Origin: Bythopirellula goksoeyrii
GTDB lineage: Bacteria; Planctomycetota; Planctomycetia; Pirellulales; Lacipirellulaceae
Length of the DNA stretch: 64,000 bases
Reading direction: 5' to 3'
Assembly: GCF_008065115.1 (NCBI RefSeq)
Contig: NZ_CP042913.1
Coordinates: forward strand, 3,095,827 to 3,159,826
A program made the position numbers and the translations under genes. The notes under the pieces are model-generated. The model was not told where the DNA came from. It saw only the letters and a program-made list of their open reading frames with translations, and did not search any database. This document shows, piece after piece, positions 37,963 through 47,682 of this stretch (its first letter is position 1; each line of letters starts with the position of its first letter).

Positions 37963-39780
37963 ATGACCTCGCCCCAATATATTCGCAATTTCTCCATCGT
38001 TGCCCATATCGACCACGGTAAGAGTACTCTCGCCGATCGACTGATGGAAATCACTGGAACAGTAAGTTTCAGGGAGATGAAAGAGCAGTTACTCGATGAT
38101 ATGGCACTTGAACGCCAAAGGGGCATCACTATCAAGTCCCATGCGGTGACGATGCACTACCAGTACCAAGGGCACAAATTTGAACTCAACCTGATTGATA
38201 CTCCTGGGCATGTGGACTTTCAGTACGAAGTGTCTCGGTCGCTGACGTGCTGCGAGGGAGCCGTGCTCCTTGTTGATGCATTTCAGGGTGTCGAGGCCCA
38301 GACGGTCGCCAATGCCTACGCGGCTATGGAGCATGATCTGATGATTGTTCCCGTAATGAACAAAGTCGATCTGACGCACGCTCGTCCTGACGAAGTCCGT
38401 GAGGAAATGGAACACACCTTGGCCATCCATGCCGAAGAAGTCTTGGGTTGTAGTGCCAAGACCGGCATGGGCTGCAAGGAGGTCCTGGAGGCGGTGATCG
38501 AACGAGTTCCTGCTCCTCAAGGCGATCCCCATGCGACTTTGCAGGCGATGATCTTTGATGCGGTGTACGATGAATTTCGAGGTGCGATCACTTACATCCG
38601 AGTGATGAATGGAACCGTTCGCAAAGGACAGAAAATCAAGTTTCTGCAGCAAGGAACAACGCACGAAGTTATCGAGCTGGGTCATTTTACACCCCGGCGA
38701 AAAGCGACCAATTCATTAGCTGCAGGTCAGGTGGGATACCTGATCTGCAACATCAAGACACTAGACAAGGTTAACATCGGCGATACTGTGAGCGTCGCAA
38801 CTGGTGAACCAGCCCTCAAGCTGCCCGGCTATCGGGAGCCAAAAAGAATGGTTTTTTGCGGGCTCTATCCCTCCGATGGTCAGGATTTCAAGCAACTTCG
38901 CGAAGCACTCGACAAACTTGTGATTAACGATCCGAGCTTTGAGTTTTCGCCCGAGACAAGCGACGCGTTGGGGTTCGGGTTTCGCTGCGGATTTCTTGGC
39001 TTGTTGCACATGGAGATTATCCAGCAGAGGTTGGAACAGGAAGCCGACATCGATCTCGTGCAGACCGCTCCCAACGTTACCTACGAAATCGTCACGAAGA
39101 CCGGTGAGACCATGGAGGTTCACACACCGCAGGATGTGCCAGATCAGGGCGATATCGAGGAATTCCGTCAGCCGATTGTACGTGTCAGTTTCGTGCTACC
39201 GACTGAGTACATCGGCGGCATCATGAAACTCTGCACCGATCGCCGGGGGACTTATGTGCGGACCGAGTATCTCTCGCCCACACGTGCAATGTTGGTTTAC
39301 GACTTGGCTTTGGCCGACGTAATCTACGATATGCACGACAAACTCAAAAGTACCACCCGCGGCTACGGTACTATGGATTATGAGCTCTTGGGCTACGAGC
39401 CGGGGGAACTAGTGCGGATGGACATCCTCGTAAAAGGCGAGCGCATTGATGCCCTGTCGATAGTTTGCGATCGTCGCGATGCGGATGTGCGCGGACGGGC
39501 AGTGATTAAGAAGCTCAAAGAGGAAATTCCTCGCCATATGTTCGAAGTTCCTTTGCAAGCCGCCATAGGCACGCGCGTGATAGCTCGAGAAAATATCTCC
39601 GCGATGCGCAAGAACGTGACCGCCAAGTGCTACGGCGGCGACATTTCCCGCAAACGCAAACTGTGGGAGAAGCAGAAGGAAGGCAAAAAACGGATGAAGT
39701 CCATTGGGTCGGTCGACATTCCACAGAAGGCATTCCTGGCGGTGCTGGAGACTGGGGAAGAAGAGGGGAAGAAGAAGTAG
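37963..39780 (+). CDS. lepA: Elongation factor 4 (LepA)
   Basis: LepA is a GTPase that acts on ribosomes, with roles in assembly and in back-translocation. The 605-residue length is normal. The G motifs are AHIDHGKSTLADR, DTPGHVDF and MNKVD. The LepA-specific C-terminal domain is present, with KRKLWEKQKEGKKRMK near its end. The gene starts 56 bases after the ROK gene, so read-through is possible. The nearest gene downstream is the broken TfoX gene on the other strand. Confidence 0.98.
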   Translation: MTSPQYIRNFSIVAHIDHGKSTLADRLMEITGTVSFREMKEQLLDDMALERQRGITIKSHAVTMHYQYQGHKFELNLIDTPGHVDFQYEVSRSLTCCEGAVLLVDAFQGVEAQTVANAYAAMEHDLMIVPVMNKVDLTHARPDEVREEMEHTLAIHAEEVLGCSAKTGMGCKEVLEAVIERVPAPQGDPHATLQAMIFDAVYDEFRGAITYIRVMNGTVRKGQKIKFLQQGTTHEVIELGHFTPRRKATNSLAAGQVGYLICNIKTLDKVNIGDTVSVATGEPALKLPGYREPKRMVFCGLYPSDGQDFKQLREALDKLVINDPSFEFSPETSDALGFGFRCGFLGLLHMEIIQQRLEQEADIDLVQTAPNVTYEIVTKTGETMEVHTPQDVPDQGDIEEFRQPIVRVSFVLPTEYIGGIMKLCTDRRGTYVRTEYLSPTRAMLVYDLALADVIYDMHDKLKSTTRGYGTMDYELLGYEPGELVRMDILVKGERIDALSIVCDRRDADVRGRAVIKKLKEEIPRHMFEVPLQAAIGTRVIARENISAMRKNVTAKCYGGDISRKRKLWEKQKEGKKRMKSIGSVDIPQKAFLAVLETGEEEGKKK

Positions 39781-39870
39781 GCGTTTCTCACTTACGCTCA
39801 GAAACTGCCTGTTTCAAGTGGATTGCACACAGATTGCAGAACCCTGAACTCATGGCGGCCAATCGGTAAG

Positions 39871-40203
39871 TCACTTCGCCGGTAGCAACTCGGCGAACTT
39901 GGCTGCGCGATGCACCCATGACTTCAAAACAGAACCAGACTTGATGCCTGCCGATTCGACCAGTGCCCAGCCTCGCATCACTTTGCCGGTGATGTCCATT
40001 GGTCGTACATGGGTCTCGGATTGTGTCTCGTCGTGCTTCTTTCTGGCCAGCCGAACGACAAGCGAGCCCTTCCAGGCTCCTACGCACATGTTGCCGTTAG
40101 CCATAAAACAGACGCCGCCAAACATCTTCTTTTCAGAATCAACTTTGTGGCGTTACAGTATTGGCCGAATCCGGGCGACTAGGATTTCGTCAACTTCAGT
40201 CAC
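39871..40203 (-). pseudogene. TfoX N-terminal domain protein gene with a nonsense codon
   Basis: The downstream part (from Met 40125 to 39871) reads MFGGVCFMANGNMCVGAWKG and clearly belongs to the TfoX N-terminal domain family. Upstream, the same frame from GTG 40203 reads VTEVDEILVARIRPIL, then TAA, then RHKVDSEKK directly before MFGG. This matches the family's usual N-terminal helix, so one stop codon interrupts the gene. Translation might restart at 40125 and give a truncated protein without its first helix. The family includes the competence regulator TfoX, but single-domain members are mostly uncharacterised. Confidence 0.78.
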
Positions 40204-40250
40204 GGAGTGTGCTTGGAATTAGAAGTGAGGATTTAAACTTAACGCAAGAG

Positions 40251-40332
40251 TGGGGATGACAGGAGTTGAACCTGCACTCCCGAAGGAACTGGAACCTAAA
40301 TCCAGCGCGTCTGCCAATTTCGCCACATCCCC
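40251..40332 (-). tRNA. tRNA-Leu (anticodon TAG)
   Basis: The minus strand from 40332 to 40251 folds as a class II tRNA. The acceptor is GGGGATG with its complement CATCCCC, the anticodon stem CTGGA/TCCAG has the loop TTTAGGT (anticodon TAG), and there is an extra arm and a T-arm with GTTCAA. It reads CUA and related Leu codons. The CCA end is not encoded. Confidence 0.95.
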
Positions 40333-40435
40333 TCTTACGTCGTGCTGAGCATCAAAGTATAGTCGGCGGCTGGTACTACGGCTAGCCGATTTTCGGAAAC
40401 GGTTATTGGGAAAATTCCTGCAAACAAGGCAAATC

Positions 40436-40741
40436 ATGAGCAATGTCCCCCTTGATCTGAAGGCCAATCGGGAGTCCGGTCAACTGCATGTGGCCTGGGG
40501 CGACTCGCAGATTGATTTCCCGTTCGCCTTTCTCCGCAGACAGTGCCAGTGTGCCCATTGTGTAAATGAATGGACCGGTGAGCAGATTCTTGATCCTGCG
40601 TCGGTGCCCGAAGATATTTCCATTGAAAGCATGGAGCTTGTGGGGAGCTATGCGGTTCGCATCCATTGGACGGATGGGCACAATGCTGGGCTTTTCACCT
40701 GGGAGCGACTGCGAGAATTGTGCAGGTTGCTGAATTCATAG
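40436..40741 (+). CDS. DUF971 domain protein
   Basis: The 101-residue protein is a DUF971 single domain, seen also as the N-terminal part of gamma-butyrobetaine hydroxylase-like proteins. Recognisable parts are FPFAFLRRQCQCAHCVNEWT, with a CxCxxC cluster, and GSYAVRIHWTDGHNAGLFTW. In other bacteria it is linked with iron-sulfur protein assembly or the Mrp/ApbC ATPase, but the function is unsettled. The frame opens at 40406; the Met at 40436 fits the family start. Neighbours give no functional clue. Confidence 0.88.
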   Translation: MSNVPLDLKANRESGQLHVAWGDSQIDFPFAFLRRQCQCAHCVNEWTGEQILDPASVPEDISIESMELVGSYAVRIHWTDGHNAGLFTWERLRELCRLLNS

Positions 40742-40845
40742 CCGAGTCTCCCCGAGTTTATGTTTTCACTCGAAGTAGTCGCAATATCAATCACCCGAAA
40801 CGGACCTGCACAATATGATGCGACTCGGAGAGTCGTGCTACGCTT

Positions 40846-42411
40846 CTACAAAGATGCATCGCTCGTATTGCCATGCAATACATTCATGTGAACTTCCAGG
40901 GGATGAATCACGCCACGGCTCTCCACCTCAAAGCGAATCATGGAAGCCTCGTTAGCGATCTGTGATTGGACATGCTGCAAGAGTTCATTGCGGTCAGCAA
41001 AGTCCTTATCATCGGCTGCATAGATGCGGTCATTGACTTGGAATCCTGCACGATCTGCAGGGGAATGTGGCACCACACGGGTGACATAAACCGATTGAGG
41101 TTCCGCTGGGTCATCACGCCACGAGAGCCCCAGTTGTACTGGATTTCCAGAGAGAGGGACGGACACGTCCAGTTGCTCGTCGATTCCCGCTCGCTTGATG
41201 CTCATTTGGAGTGGCGAATCACTTTGCAAAGCGAGAGACTCCAGCATGATGCCGTCAGATAGTGGCAAATTGTTGACCGAGACAATCTTATCGCCGCGTT
41301 GGACGGTGCTATTTGTCTCAAGGCCATCTTTCACTTCTAAGGAACCATCCGCCGCTTTCTCCCATGTGAAACTAAGTCGTGACGCCATAGGGGGGAGCGG
41401 TTTCTCGAGTCGCGTCTGGTTGAATGGGTTATCCAACCTCGCTGCACTTCGATATTCAGGTAAGTAGTCCGCGTCGGCAAGCTCCACGACTTGCTCTAGC
41501 ATATAGCTGGTGACCATTCGAATACCCGGGATGTTGATTTTCTCTACGTCATCCGACGGACGGTGATAGTCATCATGGAGTCCGGTATGGATGTAGAGTG
41601 AAGGAATCTGCTTTTGGAAGAAAGTCCAGTGATCGCTGTTGTTCTTGTATTCCCAATTAAAATCGAGCCACGCTTCGTTGAGATTGGGGGTACTCATAAG
41701 CCGACGGAATCCGCTGCCGCTCCGCGTCCCCCCCACTTCGATTCTGCCATCAGTCAGACGACCGACCATATCGACGTTTATTGCGAGCTTCACACTACTA
41801 AGAGGCACCGTCGGCTTGCGTACCCAATAAGAGGAACCCAGCAGCCCTTTTTCTTCGCCATCCCAGAAGGCGAACAAAATTGATCGCCTGGGGCGTTGCT
41901 CGGTGCGGGTGAGGGCATCTATCAATTCCAACACGGCCGATACCCCACTGGCATTGTCATCTGCTCCATTATGGACGTAGCCAAAAGGACCGAAGCTATT
42001 GCGGCGGTTGCCATATCCGACGTGATCGTAATGGGCACCTACGATGATAGTTTCGTGTTTGAGATCGGGGTCAGAACCAGGTAGCAGTGCTAGAAGGTTT
42101 TGCGAATGCCCTTGGAAATGTTGTTGGAAAGTTCCATTTGTACCGGCAGGTTCGAGACTTGTTTGTTGAACCAATTCCAGAATGTACTTGGCGGCCGCGT
42201 GGCCTCCACGCGAGCCGGCCTCACGTCCTTCAAGCATATCCGCTGCCAGATAATCGACGTGTCCCTGAATTTCGGCGGTCGTGATCGAGGCGCGCGCGAT
42301 GTCATACCAGGCGTTTTCAGCTGCATCAGCTAGCAACGAGATTGCCGCCAGAAAGCTCACCAAAAAGGCACACAAGAAGCGATATCGAAGATTCAGACAG
42401 AGGCGGGTCAT
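40846..42411 (-). CDS. M28 family metallopeptidase with C-terminal PDZ domains
   Basis: The 521-residue protein has a signal peptide (residues about 8-28). The zinc aminopeptidase domain has VGAHYDHVGYG, then NGADDNASGVSAVLEL, FAFWDGEEKGLLGSSYW and later the His in LYIHTGLHDDYHRP. Two PDZ-like domains follow (about 335-420 and 430-510), for example VVPHSPADRAGFQVNDRI. It probably works as an exported aminopeptidase. It stands divergent from the DUF971 gene, and its stop and the DUF971 stop are about 100 bases apart. Confidence 0.92.
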   Translation of the reverse strand: MTRLCLNLRYRFLCAFLVSFLAAISLLADAAENAWYDIARASITTAEIQGHVDYLAADMLEGREAGSRGGHAAAKYILELVQQTSLEPAGTNGTFQQHFQGHSQNLLALLPGSDPDLKHETIIVGAHYDHVGYGNRRNSFGPFGYVHNGADDNASGVSAVLELIDALTRTEQRPRRSILFAFWDGEEKGLLGSSYWVRKPTVPLSSVKLAINVDMVGRLTDGRIEVGGTRSGSGFRRLMSTPNLNEAWLDFNWEYKNNSDHWTFFQKQIPSLYIHTGLHDDYHRPSDDVEKINIPGIRMVTSYMLEQVVELADADYLPEYRSAARLDNPFNQTRLEKPLPPMASRLSFTWEKAADGSLEVKDGLETNSTVQRGDKIVSVNNLPLSDGIMLESLALQSDSPLQMSIKRAGIDEQLDVSVPLSGNPVQLGLSWRDDPAEPQSVYVTRVVPHSPADRAGFQVNDRIYAADDKDFADRNELLQHVQSQIANEASMIRFEVESRGVIHPLEVHMNVLHGNTSDASL

Positions 42412-42564
42412 TGAGTGTCCTGAATTGGAGCAAATAATACGAATTCGTATGTCTGAATTAACTATCGTCTACCCCTCTGGAAGACTAGTCTCAGTTTGTT
42501 CAAAGTCCGCTCGTAGCGGTGGCAACTTCCATTTGTGGCAGCTGCCCCCGAGGGCCCGAAAACT

Positions 42565-43974
42565 TTATTTGCCAATACAGAATTGACTAAAGATACGGTC
42601 CAACACGTCGTCGGTATAGACGGCACCCACTACACGGCCCAGGTCCGAGAGGGCTGCACGCAAGTCAGCGGCCACCAGTTCCTCCCCACCTCGGGCGGAG
42701 AGTGTCTCCAAGGCGTTTTTTAGAGAGTCACGGGCATTTCGCAGGCTCTCGCTGCAGCGGGCGGCAGTCGCAGCAACTCCTGAAGAGGCTAACTTCTCCG
42801 AACTACCTAACAACTTCGTAATTGTCAGTTGCAACACAGGTAGGCCTTTTCCCGTAAGACTGCTGCAAAATACCACATGAGGATGAGGACGGTTGACGGA
42901 TTCGCATCCTTCTAACAGATCGCTCTTAGTAATCGCCAGGCAATTGGAAGCTGTATTGTGTGACGAAACTAGGAAGTTAGCTATTTCGTCCTCGAAATCC
43001 TCGTCCCTTGAGTCCACACATAGCACGCAGCAGTCTGCCTGCTTTCGTTGGGTCTCCGTCATTTCCTGGGCGATGCTCATGATCGATTCAACACGACCCA
43101 CTGTTTCGGTTCCAGCCGTGTCAATGACTTCACAACATTGTCCACCCAGATTGATCGTAGTCGACAAGAAGTCGCGTGTCGTGCCGGCTACCTCCGATAC
43201 CAATGCTCTCCGGCCTTCTGAAATCACACCAAACCTGTCGGCAAGGGCGTTGAACAGACTACTTTTTCCCGCATTCGGTTTCCCCACCAAGACGACGCGG
43301 GGAGAGGTCAAGTGTTGGTTGCGATTAGCCAACTGATCGAGGACAGCTTGGACCCTATTCACAGCCTCGACTAGTTGCGACTTGAGATCCTCAGCAGAAA
43401 TGAATTCGATGTCTTCTTCCACAAAATCAAGCCCGGCCTCCAAGTGGGCCAACAACATGAGCAGCTGTTCACGAAGTTGAGCGAGTGGCTCAGACAGTCC
43501 ACCGGCAAGCTGCACTAAGGCGGACTGAAAATCGTCGTCTCCGGTGGCGTTAATGAGCCCAAGCACGGCTTCTGCCTGAGTTAGGTCTAGGCGGCCTGCG
43601 AGGAAAGCGCGAAGGGTGAATTCCCCCGGTTCGGCAATCCGCGCCCCGAAGCGACACAACGTCTCCAAGGCGAAGTCCAATAGAGGGGGCGAGCCTATAG
43701 TGTGTAGCTCAACGCTTGGTTGGCAAGTATAACTCCGCTCACTGGGCCAGAGAAACATGTCACACGGCAATGAGGCGGCATTATTTAATCGCAGATTGCC
43801 GACGACCGCTTGTGCTGAATTGACTGCTTCAAGCTGTAATTCTTGTTCTACCTGTTCAAAGCATTCGTTCAAGCAAGTGAGCATTGCTGGTCCGCTCAGG
43901 CGAATCATCCCCCTCGCCGATACTCCTGGGGCGGTGCCGATTGCAGCAATCGTGTCAGTGATATTTGGGACCAT
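42565..43974 (-). CDS. mnmE: tRNA modification GTPase MnmE
   Basis: MnmE, with MnmG, modifies the wobble uridine of certain tRNAs (cmnm5U). The 469-residue protein has the N-terminal tetrahydrofolate-binding domain, the GTPase domain with GKPNAGKSSLFNAL near residue 228 and DTAGTE, and ends with the essential FCIGK, where the Cys lies in the C-x-GK motif. It is downstream of yidC, the old bacterial order yidC-mnmE. A REP-like sequence lies between the two genes. Confidence 0.97.
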   Translation of the reverse strand: MVPNITDTIAAIGTAPGVSARGMIRLSGPAMLTCLNECFEQVEQELQLEAVNSAQAVVGNLRLNNAASLPCDMFLWPSERSYTCQPSVELHTIGSPPLLDFALETLCRFGARIAEPGEFTLRAFLAGRLDLTQAEAVLGLINATGDDDFQSALVQLAGGLSEPLAQLREQLLMLLAHLEAGLDFVEEDIEFISAEDLKSQLVEAVNRVQAVLDQLANRNQHLTSPRVVLVGKPNAGKSSLFNALADRFGVISEGRRALVSEVAGTTRDFLSTTINLGGQCCEVIDTAGTETVGRVESIMSIAQEMTETQRKQADCCVLCVDSRDEDFEDEIANFLVSSHNTASNCLAITKSDLLEGCESVNRPHPHVVFCSSLTGKGLPVLQLTITKLLGSSEKLASSGVAATAARCSESLRNARDSLKNALETLSARGGEELVAADLRAALSDLGRVVGAVYTDDVLDRIFSQFCIGK

Positions 43975-44078
43975 AGGAGTAAGTGTTAATGCCTCGGAAA
44001 ACTCGATAAAGCATCCGACTTGACCGTTAGAACCATCATTCTCACGAAGGCGAGGACACAGAAATCAACACGATATAT

Positions 44079-44106
44079 CTGGGTTCCGACCTGCACGGGA
44101 ATGACA
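44079..44106 (-). repeat. REP-like palindrome, copy 2 (diverged)
   Basis: On the minus strand, TGTCATTCCCGTGCAGGTCGG followed by AACCCAG resembles the copy at 27719-27745, with GTCA(A/T)TCCCG, a GCAGG centre and the AACCCAG end shared. The stem is imperfect here. It lies between mnmE and yidC. Confidence 0.55.
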
Positions 44107-44117
44107 TCTTGCCAAGA

Positions 44118-46442
44118 CTACCGTTTTTTCTTCGGCCGTTTTGCCTGTTTGCTAGTCGCTGCGCCATTCTTGGAACTGCGATTGATTGAGCGAGGGCTCT
44201 CAGGCGATGTCGCAAAATCGAGACTCGGCGCAACGGGAGCCGGGATCAGTTTTCGTTCGGCGATGCCCCATAAACTTGAAGCGATGAAGTAAATACACAA
44301 TCCGGCAGCAACCTTATAGAACAAGAGCCCCATGAAAACCATCATATATTTCATCATCTTCTGCTGCAGTGCCGCTTGCTCGTTTGCAGGCTCTGGCATC
44401 ACCAGCTTCTGTTGCAGAATAAATAAACCGCACGTCACTAGTGGCAAGATATTCAAGTAGGGACCCAGGCCAAAAAACCCTTCACCGCTATTAATGAAGT
44501 CAGGCATGTACTTTGACCAGTTCCAGAGCATATCCGGGGCCGCCAGATTCGAGCACCATCGTATCGCGTCGCCGAAGAGAGGTGCCTGCCGCAATTCCAC
44601 GTCCACGGCCAGCGATCTATACAGACCAATGAATACGGGCAGCTGGATAAACATCGGGAGACAGCCTGCAAGAGGATTGATCTTATGCTTGCGATACAAT
44701 TCCTGCATAGCTTGCGACTGCTTGGGTGTGTCGTTCTTGTACTTCTCTTTGAGCTTGTCCAATTCTGGCTTGAGCTGCTGCATTTTAGCCATGCTTTGCA
44801 TCTGCTTGCGGCTGATGGGGAACATGCAGCTTCTCACTAACACTGTGAGCAATACGATCGCTATACCGTAATTATGGACGATACCATAGAAGAAGTGCAG
44901 AATCGCCAACATCCCCTTGGCGACGGGGGCGAACCAGCCGTAGTAGATCAGGTCACTGAGGGAATACTGGGGGCTGTTCACCGCCAAATAGTTTGCCAAG
45001 AGATCTGGGCGCTTGGGTCCGGCGAAGATCGTGTAAGATTGCTGAAGTGATGCCCCCGGCTGGATCACGTTCGCTTTGCTTATCAACCGGCATGTGACGT
45101 TGGCAAACATCCCGTCATTGGAACGTGGCTTCGGTGGAGGACTCAACAGGATAGGCTGTACCACTTCCAGCCACACTTCATCAGGGGATTGCTTTAGCGG
45201 CAACAAGACGGAGGCAAAGTACTGGGCATCAACCCCCATGAAGGCCATTGAGCCTCCTTCAAAATTGGTGCCATCACCTTTGGCGATCGTTGTTGGAGAC
45301 TGTTCAGCCGTATCGCCTCCAAAGTAGCGGCCTACTACGTCGCGCAGTCCGGCTGCTCCCCAAAGGCGACCAAACTTGCGGGCATACCACCAACCTTCGA
45401 TTGGTAAACCATTGGGGCCATCGAGTCGGTACGCCACTTCGGTAGCCTGCTCCCCCAAATTGCGAATCTCGATATCGAGAGTCAGCGAATAACCTGGATA
45501 ATTAATGTTGTCCTGCTGGTCGGGTGGGATCGGTTCCATGCGGAACGTTTTGATGACTTCTAAACTCTGATGCGGTATCAATTGGCGGAAAGAGATACTC
45601 TCCGAATTAGAGTCGACAATTTCCCAGTTACTATCGAGCAGATGGAGCCCAGCTATTTCTGCTTCTCCTTCAGCAATCTTCTCCAAACCAATTTTTTCCA
45701 TAGTCAATTGGTAGGATGGGGGAGCAGGAAAGTCCTCCGGCAGATCACCTGTACGGAGGAGAATATTCTCGCTCTCTGGACGAATTACCTCCAAGGGCCT
45801 CCACCTAAGGGTCACATCAGCCTTGAATGGCTGTCCATCACCTCTCGCACAGTTCAGTTGAATCTTGGATTCGGGCCTACGGCGAGAAAGAACCTGGTGC
45901 AAATCTTGGATCGTTTCAAGATTGGCGATTCCTTTTTTGTCTTCCACCGAGAGGAGCCGATCCCCGACTTCGATACCTGCCTTTGCGGCGGGTGTGCCTG
46001 TTCCTACGACTTGGACGAGTAGGCCTCCTTTAGGGGAGACTACTAGTTCCAGTTGCCCCAGATAGCCACCACGGTCGTGGAGATCTCGGAAGCGGGAACT
46101 CGCCAATTCCACTCGTCGGAGTGAGCCGCCATGATTCGTAAAAGTGCAGAGCAAACGGAAGGGCGAATCCGAGTCTATTGATCCGAGTGTCAAATAACTC
46201 AGAGGAGAATCTTTTGCCACGGGGAAGTCTGCCGGAACGTCAGAGTCCTCTTTGGCGGGATCTTCGACCACTTCCTCTGGCAAGGGATTAGCAACGTCGT
46301 TCTCGCCAGCAAGCTCTGCTGCCGGAACCCCCGGTTTTTCATCTGGTTTCTTCGCATTCCGGGCAGGAGCCAGAAACATGCTGTTGAGAACCAGCACGCC
46401 AAACGAAAGAGCCAGAAACAATACTATGCGGCGTTGATCCAC
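44118..46442 (-). CDS. yidC: Membrane protein insertase YidC with an inserted PDZ domain
   Basis: YidC inserts and folds inner-membrane proteins, with or without SecYEG. The product of about 774 residues has an N-terminal helix, a long periplasmic domain, and the five-helix C-terminal core with FPISRKQMQSMAKMQQLKPE and the proline-rich PLAGCLPMFIQLPVFIGLYR. The basic tail ends in KRPKKKR. Residues about 150-215 read GLLVQVVGTGTPAAKAGIEVGDRLLSV and more, a PDZ domain not found in ordinary YidC. GTG 46442 has better spacing from AAGGA than TTG 46448. The core is longer than in Escherichia coli (548 residues), mostly because of the periplasmic part. Confidence 0.96.
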   Translation of the reverse strand: MDQRRIVLFLALSFGVLVLNSMFLAPARNAKKPDEKPGVPAAELAGENDVANPLPEEVVEDPAKEDSDVPADFPVAKDSPLSYLTLGSIDSDSPFRLLCTFTNHGGSLRRVELASSRFRDLHDRGGYLGQLELVVSPKGGLLVQVVGTGTPAAKAGIEVGDRLLSVEDKKGIANLETIQDLHQVLSRRRPESKIQLNCARGDGQPFKADVTLRWRPLEVIRPESENILLRTGDLPEDFPAPPSYQLTMEKIGLEKIAEGEAEIAGLHLLDSNWEIVDSNSESISFRQLIPHQSLEVIKTFRMEPIPPDQQDNINYPGYSLTLDIEIRNLGEQATEVAYRLDGPNGLPIEGWWYARKFGRLWGAAGLRDVVGRYFGGDTAEQSPTTIAKGDGTNFEGGSMAFMGVDAQYFASVLLPLKQSPDEVWLEVVQPILLSPPPKPRSNDGMFANVTCRLISKANVIQPGASLQQSYTIFAGPKRPDLLANYLAVNSPQYSLSDLIYYGWFAPVAKGMLAILHFFYGIVHNYGIAIVLLTVLVRSCMFPISRKQMQSMAKMQQLKPELDKLKEKYKNDTPKQSQAMQELYRKHKINPLAGCLPMFIQLPVFIGLYRSLAVDVELRQAPLFGDAIRWCSNLAAPDMLWNWSKYMPDFINSGEGFFGLGPYLNILPLVTCGLFILQQKLVMPEPANEQAALQQKMMKYMMVFMGLLFYKVAAGLCIYFIASSLWGIAERKLIPAPVAPSLDFATSPESPRSINRSSKNGAATSKQAKRPKKKR

Positions 46443-46627
46443 TAACAAAGATCCTTAGGTATGATAGACGATTAATACATGCCGCGGTCGTGAAGGCTAC
46501 CGCTAAAACCAGCCTGCCATGTTCAAAATCACTGTGTGGGCGATAGAACCTATCAAAACGGCACTATTGCCGCGATATTTACTCACCCGGAAGACCAGCC
46601 TGCGAAAATTGCGAGGCGAAATACTAA

Positions 46628-47380
46628 TTACCGGCCTTCCTTGATGCGGTCGCCGAGAAAGTTATCCAGATCGGGAGTCTGATAGATTTTCTCGGCGGTC
46701 TTGGCGTTGTCGTATTCCACACGGTGGAAAGTCAACTTGTCATCTTCCTGCACAATATAACAGGAACGAGGATCACCGTCGCGCGGTTGCCCCACTGAGC
46801 CCACGTTTACCATGAACTTCTCGTCACGGTATTCAAACACATGGTTGGTTTGCTCGGGCGTGATGAATTCCAAACTCTCTAAAAACACGCCTGGAACATG
46901 CGTGTGACCCTGAAAACTTGCCTTATTTATTAGTCCGAAGAGTTTTTCCATCTTTTTTTGATTGTAGATATCTTCGGGGAACACATACTCATTTACCGGA
47001 TTTCGAGGAGAACCATGCACATAGAGCCAAGGGTCATCGCGATGGACCCGAGGGAGGGTACCTAGGAAATCCCAGCGGCGGTCAATTTGATCGCGTGGCC
47101 CAGTGGCGTTCTCAAGTTGGCTGCGCGTCCAGAAGATCGCTCTCTCTGCCCCACTGTTAAACCCTTCAGGGTCAAACATGGCTCCTTGGTCATGATTGCC
47201 TAAAAGGCAGATGCCAGTCTTCTCGATCACTTTATCAAGGCACTCGCACGGATTGGGCCCGTAACCGATGATGTCACCGAGGCAGAAGACCTCATCAATT
47301 CCCTGGCTGGCAATATGGGCGAGCACTGCTTCGAGTGCTTCGAGATTGCCGTGAATATCGCTGATTACCGCACGTTTCAC
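46628..47380 (-). CDS. Metallophosphoesterase, YfcE/ApaH-like fold
   Basis: The 250-residue protein has the calcineurin-like metal motifs: [33 protein letters not shown], then YVHGSPRNP and [10 protein letters not shown]. It starts with GTG 47380. These are the classic GDxxG, GNHD and GHTH patterns of small bacterial phosphodiesterases. The substrate, such as a nucleotide or protein phosphate, is not told by the sequence. Its neighbour is the divergent tsaB gene. Confidence 0.92.
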   Translation of the reverse strand: MKRAVISDIHGNLEALEAVLAHIASQGIDEVFCLGDIIGYGPNPCECLDKVIEKTGICLLGNHDQGAMFDPEGFNSGAERAIFWTRSQLENATGPRDQIDRRWDFLGTLPRVHRDDPWLYVHGSPRNPVNEYVFPEDIYNQKKMEKLFGLINKASFQGHTHVPGVFLESLEFITPEQTNHVFEYRDEKFMVNVGSVGQPRDGDPRSCYIVQEDDKLTFHRVEYDNAKTAEKIYQTPDLDNFLGDRIKEGR

Positions 47381-47682
47381 CGGAGAGACGACCTCACATC
47401 AACTAGCGTGAACAAAAATTGCTGGACTAGCGAGAGAGTACCCCCCTCACGGACACGGGCCCCTAAGAGCCAGCATCGCGGTGCTATTGCCAAACTGCCA
47501 GTCTAAGGACCCCTTGGAAGAGGGTCAAGGACGCAATCAAGGCATCCCATACACTGTTCCCACAGAATCGGCGCTCTTTCCTAGGGGGTTCCAAGCTTTT
47601 CTCCGAAGGTGGGGTCATGCGGCGTACCACCCTTGGAAGGGGGCAGCCTTGATGCTACTTTCAAAGGTTTGGACCTCCTTAT
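47381..47682. other. Intergenic gap with two short related sequences
   Basis: The gap of about 300 bases holds two related stretches, CCCCTTGGAAGAGGGTCAAGG near 47510 and CCCTTGGAAGGGGGCAGCCTTG near 47630. They look like degenerate imperfect palindromes. No gene and no T-tract terminator were seen. Confidence 0.35.
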
